Positions 1 through 8,400 of a stretch of DNA of 64,000 nucleotides are shown here, one piece after another; the first letter of the stretch is position 1; every line of letters begins with the position of its first letter. This DNA comes from JAPOUP01 sp965203605. GTDB taxonomy: Bacteria > Pseudomonadota > Alphaproteobacteria > Rhodobacterales > Rhodobacteraceae. The DNA is taken from assembly GCA_965203605.1 (NCBI GenBank), contig OZ241902.1, forward strand, positions 3,720,001 through 3,784,000. Direction: 5' to 3'. The position numbers and the translations under genes were made by a program. The notes under the pieces are model-generated. The model was not told where the DNA came from and did not search any database. It worked only from the letters and a program-made list of their open reading frames with translations.

Positions 1-1323
1 ATTCTTTCTTCGCTGCATGGACGGCAGCTTTGCCAGGCCGATTCCGTGCTCAGCCGAGAAGGTGCCACCGAGTGATCGCGTGACAGACTCGACCCTTTCA
101 CGAATTGCATCGATGTCGGCCGGGTCGCTCGAGGATGGAAACACGACGTAATGTATGTTGCCGTCGCCCAAATGAGCCACCGCCATTGGTTCGGCATCCA
201 TTTTGAAGTCCGATAGTGCCCTTTCCATCTCATCGAAGAAGTCGGGCACCCTGTCGGTGGGGACGGCAATATCGTTGTCAACCATTGGAAGTCGCCAGAG
301 AATGACCTCGGCCGCGTCTTCCCGCCGTTTCCACATCTCGACTCTCTGGGCTTCGGATCGCGCGACGATGGCCTCGAGTACCAGCCCTTCGTCCATTGCA
401 TCCGCCAGCTCGTACTCAAGGTTACTGACCACGGGGATACTACCGTCACTCTTCGGCGCGGCGTCACGTGGGGCTGTAGCGCCGACCTCGACCATTATGT
501 TGACGTCGTGCAGCCGTTCGAATGGGGAGCGAGATCCCTGGATGTGGTTCACATGGCGTTCGATGTAGGCCCGCGGCATATATTCGAATGCCTCGACGCC
601 GCCTCCGGTCGCGGCCTGAAGCCGATTCAGCAATGTGAGTGCGTCGTGCAGACTTCTGGCCGCAACCATCGCAGTGGCATACGACTTCGGTTTGGGGAAC
701 AACCGTAGCACCGCTCCGGTTATGATCCCGAGAGTGCCTTCAGCCCCTACGAAGAGGTTGCGAAGATCATAGCCAGAGTTGTCCTTGTGAAGTTCAGTCA
801 TGAGATCCATGATCCGCCCATCGGCGAGAACGACCTCGATCCCCAGGCAAAGACCGCGTGTCGAACCGTAACGTACGACATTCGAGCCGCCGGCATTCGT
901 GGAGAGCGCACCGCCGATCATTGCGGAGCCTCGTGCACCGAATGTCAGCGGAAAAACAAGGTCATGCTCTTCACAGGCATCGTGCAGGGATGACAGAATG
1001 ACACCGGCCTCCACCACAGCGATGCGGGCCTCGGGGCGGATTTCGCGGATCCTGTTCATTCGGTCCAGTGAGAGCATCAGTGTGCCATCGGCATAGGTGC
1101 CGCCGGAAAGCCCGGTGTTGCCAGCGACAGGAACCACTGGTGTACCGGTGTCATGAGCCAGCCCCATCACTCTCGAGACCTCTTCGGTGGACCCCGGACG
1201 CACCACAGCGATGGGATCGGAAAAGTACCTTCTGGTACTGTCAGTTGTATACGCTGCACAGGCCTTGCCCGTCAGCACATGGTTGGCTCCCACAGCTTCA
1301 GAGAGCCGTTCGGCAAGTGTCAT
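1..1323 (-). CDS. FAD-linked oxidase (GlcD / D-2-hydroxyacid dehydrogenase type), C-terminus cut by window edge
   Basis: The minus strand reads open from an ATG at 1323, preceded by a strong GAGGAGG ribosome site, to the window edge, giving about 441 residues without a stop. The N-terminal half is a PCMH-type FAD-binding domain with the glycine-rich stretch VAGNTGLSGG. The C-terminal half carries the FAD-oxidase C motifs GDGNIHY and SAEHGIG. Family members oxidise D-2-hydroxy acids such as glycolate, D-lactate or D-2-hydroxyglutarate to 2-oxo acids and pass electrons to quinone or a cytochrome. Only about the last 20-30 residues should be missing. The gene is divergent from fnrL. The substrate cannot be told from the sequence. 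Confidence 0.9.
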   Translation of the reverse strand, partial: MTLAERLSEAVGANHVLTGKACAAYTTDSTRRYFSDPIAVVRPGSTEEVSRVMGLAHDTGTPVVPVAGNTGLSGGTYADGTLMLSLDRMNRIREIRPEARIAVVEAGVILSSLHDACEEHDLVFPLTFGARGSAMIGGALSTNAGGSNVVRYGSTRGLCLGIEVVLADGRIMDLMTELHKDNSGYDLRNLFVGAEGTLGIITGAVLRLFPKPKSYATAMVAARSLHDALTLLNRLQAATGGGVEAFEYMPRAYIERHVNHIQGSRSPFERLHDVNIMVEVGATAPRDAAPKSDGSIPVVSNLEYELADAMDEGLVLEAIVARSEAQRVEMWKRREDAAEVILWRLPMVDNDIAVPTDRVPDFFDEMERALSDFKMDAEPMAVAHLGDGNIHYVVFPSSSDPADIDAIRERVESVTRSLGGTFSAEHGIGLAKLPSMQRRKN

Positions 1324-1546
1324 TGCCAATCCTCCTCGCGGGACTGGAATCGAAATGCCCGGTTTCCGGCTGTAGGGCAAGCGGAACCGCATGTACGCTG
1401 CACTGGCAGCCCTGTCGACCGCCGCTTTACGAAAGAGGCAGGTTTGAGGGTGCCCGGACCGCTTCTGGTTGTCTGCGGACTGTCATTTAGGTATTCCCAT
1501 GCGGAAATGCCGTCTGGGCGGAGATCGGATCATCAGGGATTGGGCG

Positions 1547-2326
1547 ATGGAAAGAAACGCAAAGTATCCCGGATCCTGTGACGACTGTCCCATCAGGTAC
1601 AGCGCCGTCTGTTCAAGATGCGAACCAGACGAAATGGTGCGGTTGGAAGCTGCGAAACGATACCGTAGCTATATTGCCGGCGAGCGGGTTGTCTGGGCCG
1701 GAGACGGGATGGAGTTCGTGGCTTCGGTTGTAAGCGGGACGGCGATGCTGAGCCAGACCATGGCGGATGGGCGGACCCAGATGGTCGGTCTTCTGCTGCC
1801 ATCGGACTTTCTCGGGCGTCCGGGACGTTCTGTCGCGCCCTACGATGTGACCGCCGCTTCGGATCTCACACTCTGCTGTTTCCGGAGAAAGTCATTCGAG
1901 GAGACGATGCGGCGGTCGCCGCGGGTCGGCCAGCGGCTCCTGGAGATGACTTTGGATGAACTCGATGCGGCTCGCGAGTGGATGCTTGTGCTGGGCCGCA
2001 AGACGGCCCGTGAAAGGATCTCGAGTCTGTTGCTGGTCCTTTCCCGTCGGGCGGCGGCGCTGGAGCGGGCAACCACACCTGAAAGTGCGGTTGTTGATCT
2101 GCCGTTGACCCGGGAGGCGATGGCGGATTATCTTGGCTTGACACTGGAAACCGTGAGCCGGCAGATTTCCGCGTTGAAGCGTGATCGAGTCATTCTTCTG
2201 GATGGAATGCGTAGGGTCATCATTCCAGATCTTGGTGTTCTGGCTCGGGAAGCGGGTGTGGATTGGTCCGATGCGGCCTCCGGCGAAGGGGCCGCGTCAT
2301 CGTGTGGCCTTGTTGATTGGGCTTGA
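1547..2326 (+). CDS. fnrL: FnrL-type oxygen-sensing transcriptional regulator (CRP/FNR family)
   Basis: The 259-residue protein has an N-terminal cysteine cluster (C11, C14, C22, C25) and a further Cys pair in TLCCFRRK, the pattern of FNR proteins that bind an oxygen-labile 4Fe-4S cluster. A cAMP-binding-like beta-roll follows, then a dimerisation helix containing REWMLVLGRK, then a CRP-type helix-turn-helix near TREAMADYLGLTLETVSRQI with the E-SR recognition signature of FNR. The start at 1547 fits the usual FnrL N-terminus; an in-frame ATG at 1469 would add 26 unusual residues. It lies immediately upstream of ccoNOQP, which FnrL activates under low oxygen in related bacteria. An FNR box lies in the ccoN promoter region. 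Confidence 0.93.
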   Translation: MERNAKYPGSCDDCPIRYSAVCSRCEPDEMVRLEAAKRYRSYIAGERVVWAGDGMEFVASVVSGTAMLSQTMADGRTQMVGLLLPSDFLGRPGRSVAPYDVTAASDLTLCCFRRKSFEETMRRSPRVGQRLLEMTLDELDAAREWMLVLGRKTARERISSLLLVLSRRAAALERATTPESAVVDLPLTREAMADYLGLTLETVSRQISALKRDRVILLDGMRRVIIPDLGVLAREAGVDWSDAASGEGAASSCGLVDWA

Positions 2327-2722
2327 GCGCCATCGGGCCGCGGCATTGACGTAGGGATGGAACGGGCTTCCCTCATTCGGTTGAGGACGGGACGCTCGGC
2401 ATCGCGAAGAGTGGCGTTCCGGTGCCGGCCCGATTGCCTGACAGGCTTGACGTAACCGAATCCCGCGCCTGATCCCTTGGTTTATCCGGCTTTCTGTTAG
2501 AGACCGCGATTCCATTGAACCCGGGGTGTCACTGCCTGCATCTCGCGGGCCCCATTAAGGCGGACAGGGACTGACTCTTGGGTTTCCGGACGGCGAATTG
2601 ACATGGATCAATGACGTCTCCGCAGCCTTGACGCATGTTCACGTTCAGGTTGTGCGGCTCGGAGTAGTCTGTATGGTCCTGGGCAGCGTGTTTGTGCGGT
2701 ATGGGACAGAAGGACGGAGCGG
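2327..2722. other. Intergenic region fnrL-ccoN
   Basis: About 400 bases without a credible gene separate fnrL from ccoN. The only element I can support is the FNR box at 2598-2611. The short minus-strand open frames here look like shadows. Confidence 0.6.
2598..2611 (+). promoter_or_regulatory. FNR/FnrL binding site upstream of ccoN
   Basis: TTGACATGGATCAA is a TTGAC-N4-ATCAA dyad and differs from the FNR consensus TTGAT-N4-ATCAA at one base. It ends 111 bases before the ccoN start. With fnrL as the neighbour, it is the expected activator site for microaerobic expression of the oxidase operon. Confidence 0.85.
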
Positions 2723-4327
2723 ATGTGGAATGCGACAATACTGGTGGTTCTGGGACTGATCACCCTGGGTGCCGCGGTCGCCGCCAGCTTTGGCCGGGAT
2801 CTCGCCTATCAGCTCCACGCCATCGTTGTCATGGCAGTCGCTGCCGGTCTGTTCATCTGGACGCTCAGGCGTACAGGGGAGGATGAGCGACCATCGCCGG
2901 TGACAGGGGAATACATGGACGATGTCGTTAGGGCAGGGGTGATCGCCACTGCCTTCTGGGGGATCGTCGGTTTCCTGGTCGGCACGTTCATCGCCTTCCA
3001 GCTCTCGTTTCCGGCGCTCAACTTCGATTGGGCGCAGGGCGCGGCGAATTTCGGCCGCCTTCGACCGCTGCATACAAGCGCAGTTATCTTCGCCTTCGGT
3101 GGAAACGCACTTATCATGTCGTCGTTCTATGTCGTACAGCGTACCAGCGCCGCGCGGCTATGGGGCGGCAATCTCGCCTGGTTCGTCTTTTGGGGATACC
3201 AGCTGTTCATTGTGCTCGCTGCGACAGGATATCTGCTCGGCAGCACCCAGTCGAAGGAATACGCGGAACCGGAATGGTACGTTGACCTTTGGCTAACGGT
3301 TGTCTGGGTCGCGTATCTGGCGGTGTTCCTTGGGACGCTGATCAAGAGGAAAGAGCCGCACATCTACGTCGCCAACTGGTTCTACCTATCCTTCATCGTC
3401 ACCATTGCCATGTTGCACGTCGTGAACAATCTGGCGGTGCCGGTAAGCGTGTTCGGATCAAAATCGGTCATCGTCTGGGCGGGTGTTCAGGACGCAATGA
3501 CGCAATGGTGGTACGGGCACAACGCTGTTGGGTTCTTCCTGACGGCGGGTTTCCTGGGAATGATGTACTACTTCGTTCCGAAGCAGGCCGAACGTCCGGT
3601 CTACAGCTACCGGCTATCGATCATTCACTTTTGGTCGCTCATTTTCCTCTACATCTGGGCGGGCCCGCACCATCTGCATTACACCGCGCTCCCTGATTGG
3701 GCCTCAACGCTTGGAATGGTGTTCTCGGTCGTGCTCTGGATGCCATCCTGGGGCGGGATGATCAACGGGCTCATGACGCTGTCGGGTGCTTGGGACAAAC
3801 TCAGGACCGACCCGATCATTCGCATGATGGTGATTTCGATTGGCTTCTACGGCATGTCCACCTTTGAAGGTCCGATGATGTCAATCCGTGCGGTGAACTC
3901 ACTGAGTCACTACACCGACTGGACGATCGGTCATGTCCATTCCGGTGCGCTGGGCTGGAATGGAATGATCACCTTTGCCGTCCTGTACTTCCTGGTCCCA
4001 AGACTTTGGAACCGCGGACGGCTGTACAGCCTGGCCATGGTCAACTGGCATTTCTGGCTGGCGACCATAGGTATTGTGCTCTACGCCGCATCGATGTGGG
4101 TTGCGGGCATTATGGAAGGTCTGATGTGGCGTGAGGTGGATGCCCAGGGATTCCTGGTGAACAGCTTCGCAGACACGGTGGCCGCGAAATTCCCGCTCTA
4201 TGTGATCAGGGCGCTTGGCGGCGTTCTGTATCTCGCAGGTGCGATTCTCTTGTGCTGGAATCTCTGGATGACCGTCCGGGTGCGGCCAAAGGCGACGGCT
4301 GGCCCGATCCTTACACCGGCCGAATAG
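2723..4327 (+). CDS. ccoN: cbb3-type cytochrome c oxidase subunit I
   Basis: This is the 534-residue catalytic subunit of the high-affinity cbb3 terminal oxidase, an integral inner-membrane protein with about twelve to fourteen hydrophobic segments. The expected haem b, haem b3 and CuB ligand regions are present: RPLHTSAVIFAFGGNAL, WWYGHNAVGFFL, the His pair in AGPHHLHYTALP, and DWTIGHVHSGALGWNG near the C-terminal half. Length and N-terminus match Rhodobacter-type CcoN. It reduces oxygen to water with electrons delivered by CcoO and CcoP and pumps protons. It is the first gene of ccoNOQP, 14 bases ahead of ccoO, and lies behind an FNR box. Confidence 0.97.
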   Translation: MWNATILVVLGLITLGAAVAASFGRDLAYQLHAIVVMAVAAGLFIWTLRRTGEDERPSPVTGEYMDDVVRAGVIATAFWGIVGFLVGTFIAFQLSFPALNFDWAQGAANFGRLRPLHTSAVIFAFGGNALIMSSFYVVQRTSAARLWGGNLAWFVFWGYQLFIVLAATGYLLGSTQSKEYAEPEWYVDLWLTVVWVAYLAVFLGTLIKRKEPHIYVANWFYLSFIVTIAMLHVVNNLAVPVSVFGSKSVIVWAGVQDAMTQWWYGHNAVGFFLTAGFLGMMYYFVPKQAERPVYSYRLSIIHFWSLIFLYIWAGPHHLHYTALPDWASTLGMVFSVVLWMPSWGGMINGLMTLSGAWDKLRTDPIIRMMVISIGFYGMSTFEGPMMSIRAVNSLSHYTDWTIGHVHSGALGWNGMITFAVLYFLVPRLWNRGRLYSLAMVNWHFWLATIGIVLYAASMWVAGIMEGLMWREVDAQGFLVNSFADTVAAKFPLYVIRALGGVLYLAGAILLCWNLWMTVRVRPKATAGPILTPAE

Positions 4328-4340
4328 GGAGACCGCGGAC

Positions 4341-5069
4341 ATGGCGATCCTCGAAAAGCACAAATTTCTGGAAAGGAACGCGACGCTTCTGCTGGTTTTC
4401 TCGTTTCTCGTGGTGAGCATAGGCGGCATTGTGGAGATCGCACCGCTGTTTTACCTTGAAAACACCATTGAGAAGGTGAAGGGGGTTCGGCCTTACTCGC
4501 CACTGGAACTGGCTGGGCGCGACATCTACATCCGGGAAGGCTGTTACGTCTGCCACAGCCAGATGATCCGGCCAATGCGGGACGAGGTCGAACGCTATGG
4601 CCACTACTCGCTGGCGGCCGAGTCAATGTACGATCACCCTTTCCAGTGGGGGTCCAAACGAACGGGCCCGGATCTGGCGAGGGTGGGCGGCCGCTATTCC
4701 GATGACTGGCATGTCGCCCATTTTGTCGATCCGCAGTCGGTCGTTCCGGAATCTGTCATGCCGAAATACGGCTTCCTCAAGGACCGGCTTATCGAGCCCG
4801 CTCACATTGAGGATCTCATGGTTGCCAACAGTCTGGTCGGGGTGCCCTATACGGAGGACATGATCGCGGAGGCGCAGGCTGATTTTCGGGCACAGGCCGA
4901 CCCTGGAGAAGGTGACGTCGATGCGCTGGTTGAGCGCTATCCAGGAGCACAGGCCCGGAACTTCGATGACGAGCCGGGAATTTCCGAAATGGATGCGCTG
5001 ATCGCATATATGCAGATGTTGGGCACGCTGGTCGACTTCTCGACGTTTGCCCCGGATCCGGATCGCTAG
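4341..5069 (+). CDS. ccoO: cbb3-type cytochrome c oxidase subunit II (monohaem cytochrome c)
   Basis: This 242-residue membrane-anchored cytochrome c has one N-terminal transmembrane helix (about residues 15-35) and a single haem c motif CYVCH at residues 68-72. The downstream sequence contains the conserved GPDLARVGGRYSD and PESVMPKYGFL stretches, including the likely axial Met. It relays electrons from CcoP to CcoN. It sits between ccoN and ccoQ in the usual order. Confidence 0.97.
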   Translation: MAILEKHKFLERNATLLLVFSFLVVSIGGIVEIAPLFYLENTIEKVKGVRPYSPLELAGRDIYIREGCYVCHSQMIRPMRDEVERYGHYSLAAESMYDHPFQWGSKRTGPDLARVGGRYSDDWHVAHFVDPQSVVPESVMPKYGFLKDRLIEPAHIEDLMVANSLVGVPYTEDMIAEAQADFRAQADPGEGDVDALVERYPGAQARNFDDEPGISEMDALIAYMQMLGTLVDFSTFAPDPDR

Positions 5070-5082
5070 GAGCAGGAGGCCG

Positions 5083-5268
5083 ATGGAAACCTATAGCCTT
5101 CTTCGCGACGTTGCCGGCAGCTGGGGTTTGCTGATGCTGGTCGCCTTCTTCATCGGAGTGGTATTCTGGGTTTTCCGACCGGGTAGTCGCACCACCTACA
5201 AGGACACGGCCAACATACCTTTCCGACATGAGGACAGGCCTGCCGACCATCGAGAGGCGGAAAAATGA
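5083..5268 (+). CDS. ccoQ: cbb3-type oxidase assembly/stability subunit
   Basis: This small 61-residue protein has one transmembrane helix (about residues 12-34) and a hydrophilic tail, as is typical of CcoQ/FixQ, which stabilises the interaction of CcoP with the CcoNO core. The ATG at 5083 is chosen because AGGAGG lies 6-7 bases upstream; an in-frame ATG at 5047 falls inside ccoO. Its stop overlaps the ccoP start in an ATGA arrangement, suggesting translational coupling. Confidence 0.93.
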   Translation: METYSLLRDVAGSWGLLMLVAFFIGVVFWVFRPGSRTTYKDTANIPFRHEDRPADHREAEK

Positions 5269-6161
5269 GTGCTGGGGAAAGGAAGAGCGCCGAAGGGTTC
5301 GGCACAACGGGGCATAACTGGGATGGCATCGAGGAGTGGAACAATCCCCTTCCCCGATGGTGGGTCTGGGTGTTCTACATCACGGTGATCTGGGGAATCG
5401 GGTACACGGTCGCCTACCCAGCCTGGCCGCTCATTGACAGGGCGACGTCTGGACTGCTGGGTTATTCAACACGGGCCGAGGTCGCCGAGCGAATCGACGA
5501 GGCGGAGGCCCGGAACGCTGGATTTCATGAGCAGCTTGCTGCTGCCGACCTGTCGATGATTTCGGAAAATGCCGAACTGAGCAATTACGCGGTCCGTGCC
5601 GGCGCGGCTGTGTTCCGCAACAATTGCTCCCAATGTCATGGGGCTGGTGCCGATGGATTGAGAATGGGCTCGGGATACCCCAACCTTCTCGATGACGATT
5701 GGTTATGGGGAGGCACAGTGGAGCAGATCGCCCATACCGTACGCCACGGCATCCGTAACGAGCAGTCGTTCGATTCGCACTGGTCGGAAATGCCTGCATT
5801 CGGACGCGATGGGATACTCACCGAGGCCGAAATTCTGCAGGTCGTTCACTACGTGCGTCGGCTCGCCGGACTTGGCCATGACGCGCAGCATTCGGGACCT
5901 GGCGAGGAGATTTTCCTGAATGAATGCTCAGCTTGCCATATGGAGGATGGAACCGGAGATCCGGAGCAGGGCGCACCAAACCTTGGCGACGCCATTTGGC
6001 TCTATGGCGGCGGCATTGAGGAACTGACGGAGACGGTGAGCAATGCGCGGTTCGGCGTGATGCCGGCCTGGGCGGAGGAATTTCGGGTGGGTGGAGGCTT
6101 GGACGATGCCGAAATCAATGCGGTGGCGGTTTACGTTCACGGGTTAGGCGGTGGGCAGTGA
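5265..6161 (+). CDS. ccoP: cbb3-type cytochrome c oxidase subunit III (dihaem cytochrome c)
   Basis: This 298-residue protein has an N-terminal membrane anchor in the segment WWVWVFYITVIWGIGYTVAY and two periplasmic cytochrome c domains. The haem motifs are CSQCH at residues 121-125 and CSACH at residues 221-225. It takes electrons from soluble cytochrome c and feeds CcoO. It overlaps ccoQ by four bases and closes the structural operon. Confidence 0.97.
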   Translation: MSAGERKSAEGFGTTGHNWDGIEEWNNPLPRWWVWVFYITVIWGIGYTVAYPAWPLIDRATSGLLGYSTRAEVAERIDEAEARNAGFHEQLAAADLSMISENAELSNYAVRAGAAVFRNNCSQCHGAGADGLRMGSGYPNLLDDDWLWGGTVEQIAHTVRHGIRNEQSFDSHWSEMPAFGRDGILTEAEILQVVHYVRRLAGLGHDAQHSGPGEEIFLNECSACHMEDGTGDPEQGAPNLGDAIWLYGGGIEELTETVSNARFGVMPAWAEEFRVGGGLDDAEINAVAVYVHGLGGGQ

Positions 6162-6476
6162 TTCGGATCACGCATTGCTTTGCTGGTCATGCGATCGATT
6201 TGCCTTGACCGGTCCCATATCTACGGCTGCCGGGCATTTCCCCGAGAGGATCCATTTGCGCGACTGGTTTCCGATCACTGATCAGTTGATTGTCCATAGC
6301 CTCGGATACCTGCATCGGCCGCGGTCGGCTGGAGTGCGCTCCCGTCGGTCACCCGGCGGTTGGGCCCTCATCCTGATCCCAAGAATATCGGAACCACCGG
6401 ACAACCATCTGGGATCCGCGCCGATTTCGGGACGTTGGTTCTGCCTGGGCCGCTGTGCCACTCAATGGACGCGGGT
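6162..6476. other. Intergenic region ccoP-ccoG
   Basis: About 315 bases lie between the structural and assembly gene sets. No convincing FNR box or hairpin was found. The ccoG reading frame can be extended upstream into this region to 6360, but that extension has no ribosome site and does not resemble CcoG. Confidence 0.5.
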
Positions 6477-7892
6477 ATGAACGCGCCTTCTCCCCCGTCG
6501 CTGTACGCTGCCCGGGAACCCGTCTTTCCGCGCCGCGTCAGTGGGAATTTCCGGAATCTCAAATGGGCGATTATGGCTGTAACCCTTGGAATCTATTATA
6601 TTGCCCCATGGATTCGCTGGGACCGGGGTCCCCAATTGCCGGATCAGGCGATTCTCGCGGATATGGCGGGGAGACGTTTCTTCTTTTTCTGGATCGAGAT
6701 CTGGCCGCATGAATTCTACTTCATTGCCGGACTCCTGATCATGGCAGGGCTGGGCCTGTTCCTGTTCACGAGTGCGCTGGGCCGGGTCTGGTGTGGCTAC
6801 GCCTGCCCGCAGACAGTCTGGACGGATCTGTTCATTCTCACGGAACGATGGATCGAGGGAGACCGGAACGCTCGTGTGAGGCTTTGGAACGCGCGGTGGG
6901 ACTTCCGGAAATGTCGGCTACGGCTGGCGAAGTGGACCGTCTGGTTTCTGATCGGGGTTGCGACAGGAGGCGCCTGGGTATTCTACTTCACGGACGCACC
7001 GACGCTTGCCGTGGATCTGGTTCGCGGTTCGGCGCATCCAATCGCCTATTCCACGATGGCGATTCTGGCAGTGACCACTGTGCTCTTTGGTGGCGTCGCG
7101 CGAGAGCAGGTGTGCATCTATATGTGCCCGTGGCCCAGGATCCAGTCGGCCATGATGGACGAGGAGACCATCACGATCGGCTATCGGGGCTGGCGTGGAG
7201 AGCCCCGCGGTAAAGGAAGGGAGCGGGAGGATCTCGGAGACTGCATCGATTGTAACGCCTGCGCCAATGTCTGTCCGGTGGGAATCGACATCCGTGACGG
7301 CCAGCAACTGGCCTGCATTACCTGTGGGCTCTGTATCGATGCCTGCGACGATGTAATGGGCAGGATCGGAAAGCCACGTGGGTTGGTGGACTATCTGGCG
7401 CTGACAGACGAGGTGCAGGAGCGGGCAGGTCTATCGGCCAGGCCCATTTGGAAACATGTGCTGCGTCCGAGAACGATTCTATACACCACACTCTGGTCGA
7501 TCGTGGGAATAGGTCTTCTTACCGCCCTGTTCATTCGGTCGGATATCGAGGTTACCGTCGCCCCGGTCCGCAATCCGACCTTTGTTACCCTTTCGGACGG
7601 TTCCATCCGAAATTCCTACGATCTTCGGCTCAGGAACAAGAACCCGGAGGATCGGCTGTTCCAGATTTCAGTCAGGGGAGATCCGAACCTTCACATCCGT
7701 CTGGAGGGAACGGTCTACCAGTCTGTCACGGTGCCCGCGGATGAAACCATGCTGCAGCGGGCCTACATCATCGCGCCACGTGGATCCGAACCGGCGTCCG
7801 CGGCGCGTACTGACGTTCGGTTCTGGGTGGAAGACCTGTCGGATGGCGACCGGGTGCATAAGGACAGCGTGTTCAACGGAGCTGGATCATGA
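6477..7892 (+). CDS. ccoG: Cytochrome c oxidase accessory protein CcoG/FixG (polyferredoxin-like)
   Basis: This polytopic membrane protein of about 471 residues carries two 4Fe-4S cluster motifs, CIDCNACANVCP and CITCGLCIDACD, after four to five transmembrane helices, plus a C-terminal Ig-like periplasmic domain. The N-terminal LYAAREPVFPRRVSG block is typical of CcoG. The family is involved in copper delivery or redox handling during cbb3 assembly. The start is uncertain between the ATGs at 6465 and 6477, because neither has a strong ribosome site. The stop overlaps ccoH by four bases. Confidence 0.93.
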   Translation: MNAPSPPSLYAAREPVFPRRVSGNFRNLKWAIMAVTLGIYYIAPWIRWDRGPQLPDQAILADMAGRRFFFFWIEIWPHEFYFIAGLLIMAGLGLFLFTSALGRVWCGYACPQTVWTDLFILTERWIEGDRNARVRLWNARWDFRKCRLRLAKWTVWFLIGVATGGAWVFYFTDAPTLAVDLVRGSAHPIAYSTMAILAVTTVLFGGVAREQVCIYMCPWPRIQSAMMDEETITIGYRGWRGEPRGKGREREDLGDCIDCNACANVCPVGIDIRDGQQLACITCGLCIDACDDVMGRIGKPRGLVDYLALTDEVQERAGLSARPIWKHVLRPRTILYTTLWSIVGIGLLTALFIRSDIEVTVAPVRNPTFVTLSDGSIRNSYDLRLRNKNPEDRLFQISVRGDPNLHIRLEGTVYQSVTVPADETMLQRAYIIAPRGSEPASAARTDVRFWVEDLSDGDRVHKDSVFNGAGS

Positions 7893-8350
7893 CCGATAGG
7901 CAACTGACCGGACGAACCGTTTTCCTGATCCTGGTGGCGGGATTTGGTGTGGTGATCGGGGTGAACGCAGTCATGGCGGTCCTTGCGTTGGGGACGTTTC
8001 CGGGGCTGGAGGCGAGGAATCCCTATGTCGTGAGTCAGACATTCGATGCCGACCGCGATGCACAGATTGCCCTTGGGTGGGATGTGTCCGTTACATTTGC
8101 ATCGGGGCTGTTGCGTCTTTCCATACTCGACGACAGGGGATTGCCTGTCGAGCCCGAGACACTTGACGCGACGCTCGGCCGTGCGACCCATGTCAATGAA
8201 GACATCACACCGGAATTTCGATTCGACGGGATGACCCATATCGCTTCTGCCGAACTTGCGCCCGGGAACTGGAACCTGAGAGTCCGGGCAACCGCCTCCG
8301 ACGGCACGGAATTCAGGCAACGTGTCATCGTCCATGTCGATGCCCAATAG
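7889..8350 (+). CDS. ccoH: cbb3 oxidase assembly protein FixH
   Basis: This 153-residue protein has a single N-terminal transmembrane helix (VFLILVAGFGVVIGVNAVMA) and a periplasmic FixH domain. The conserved RNPYVVSQTFD segment follows the helix. FixH is needed for maturation of the cbb3 oxidase. It is translationally coupled to ccoG through an ATGA overlap and is followed 50 bases later by ccoI. Confidence 0.92.
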   Translation: MTDRQLTGRTVFLILVAGFGVVIGVNAVMAVLALGTFPGLEARNPYVVSQTFDADRDAQIALGWDVSVTFASGLLRLSILDDRGLPVEPETLDATLGRATHVNEDITPEFRFDGMTHIASAELAPGNWNLRVRATASDGTEFRQRVIVHVDAQ

Positions 8351-8400
8351 TGGCAGACCACGCGGATGTCAGAACTGCTCAATCCGATTAAGAACTTCCC

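Noticed and set aside
1068..1490. Plus-strand frames upstream of fnrL
   Set aside because: They are antisense to the FAD-linked oxidase, which has a strong ribosome site and conserved motifs on the minus strand.
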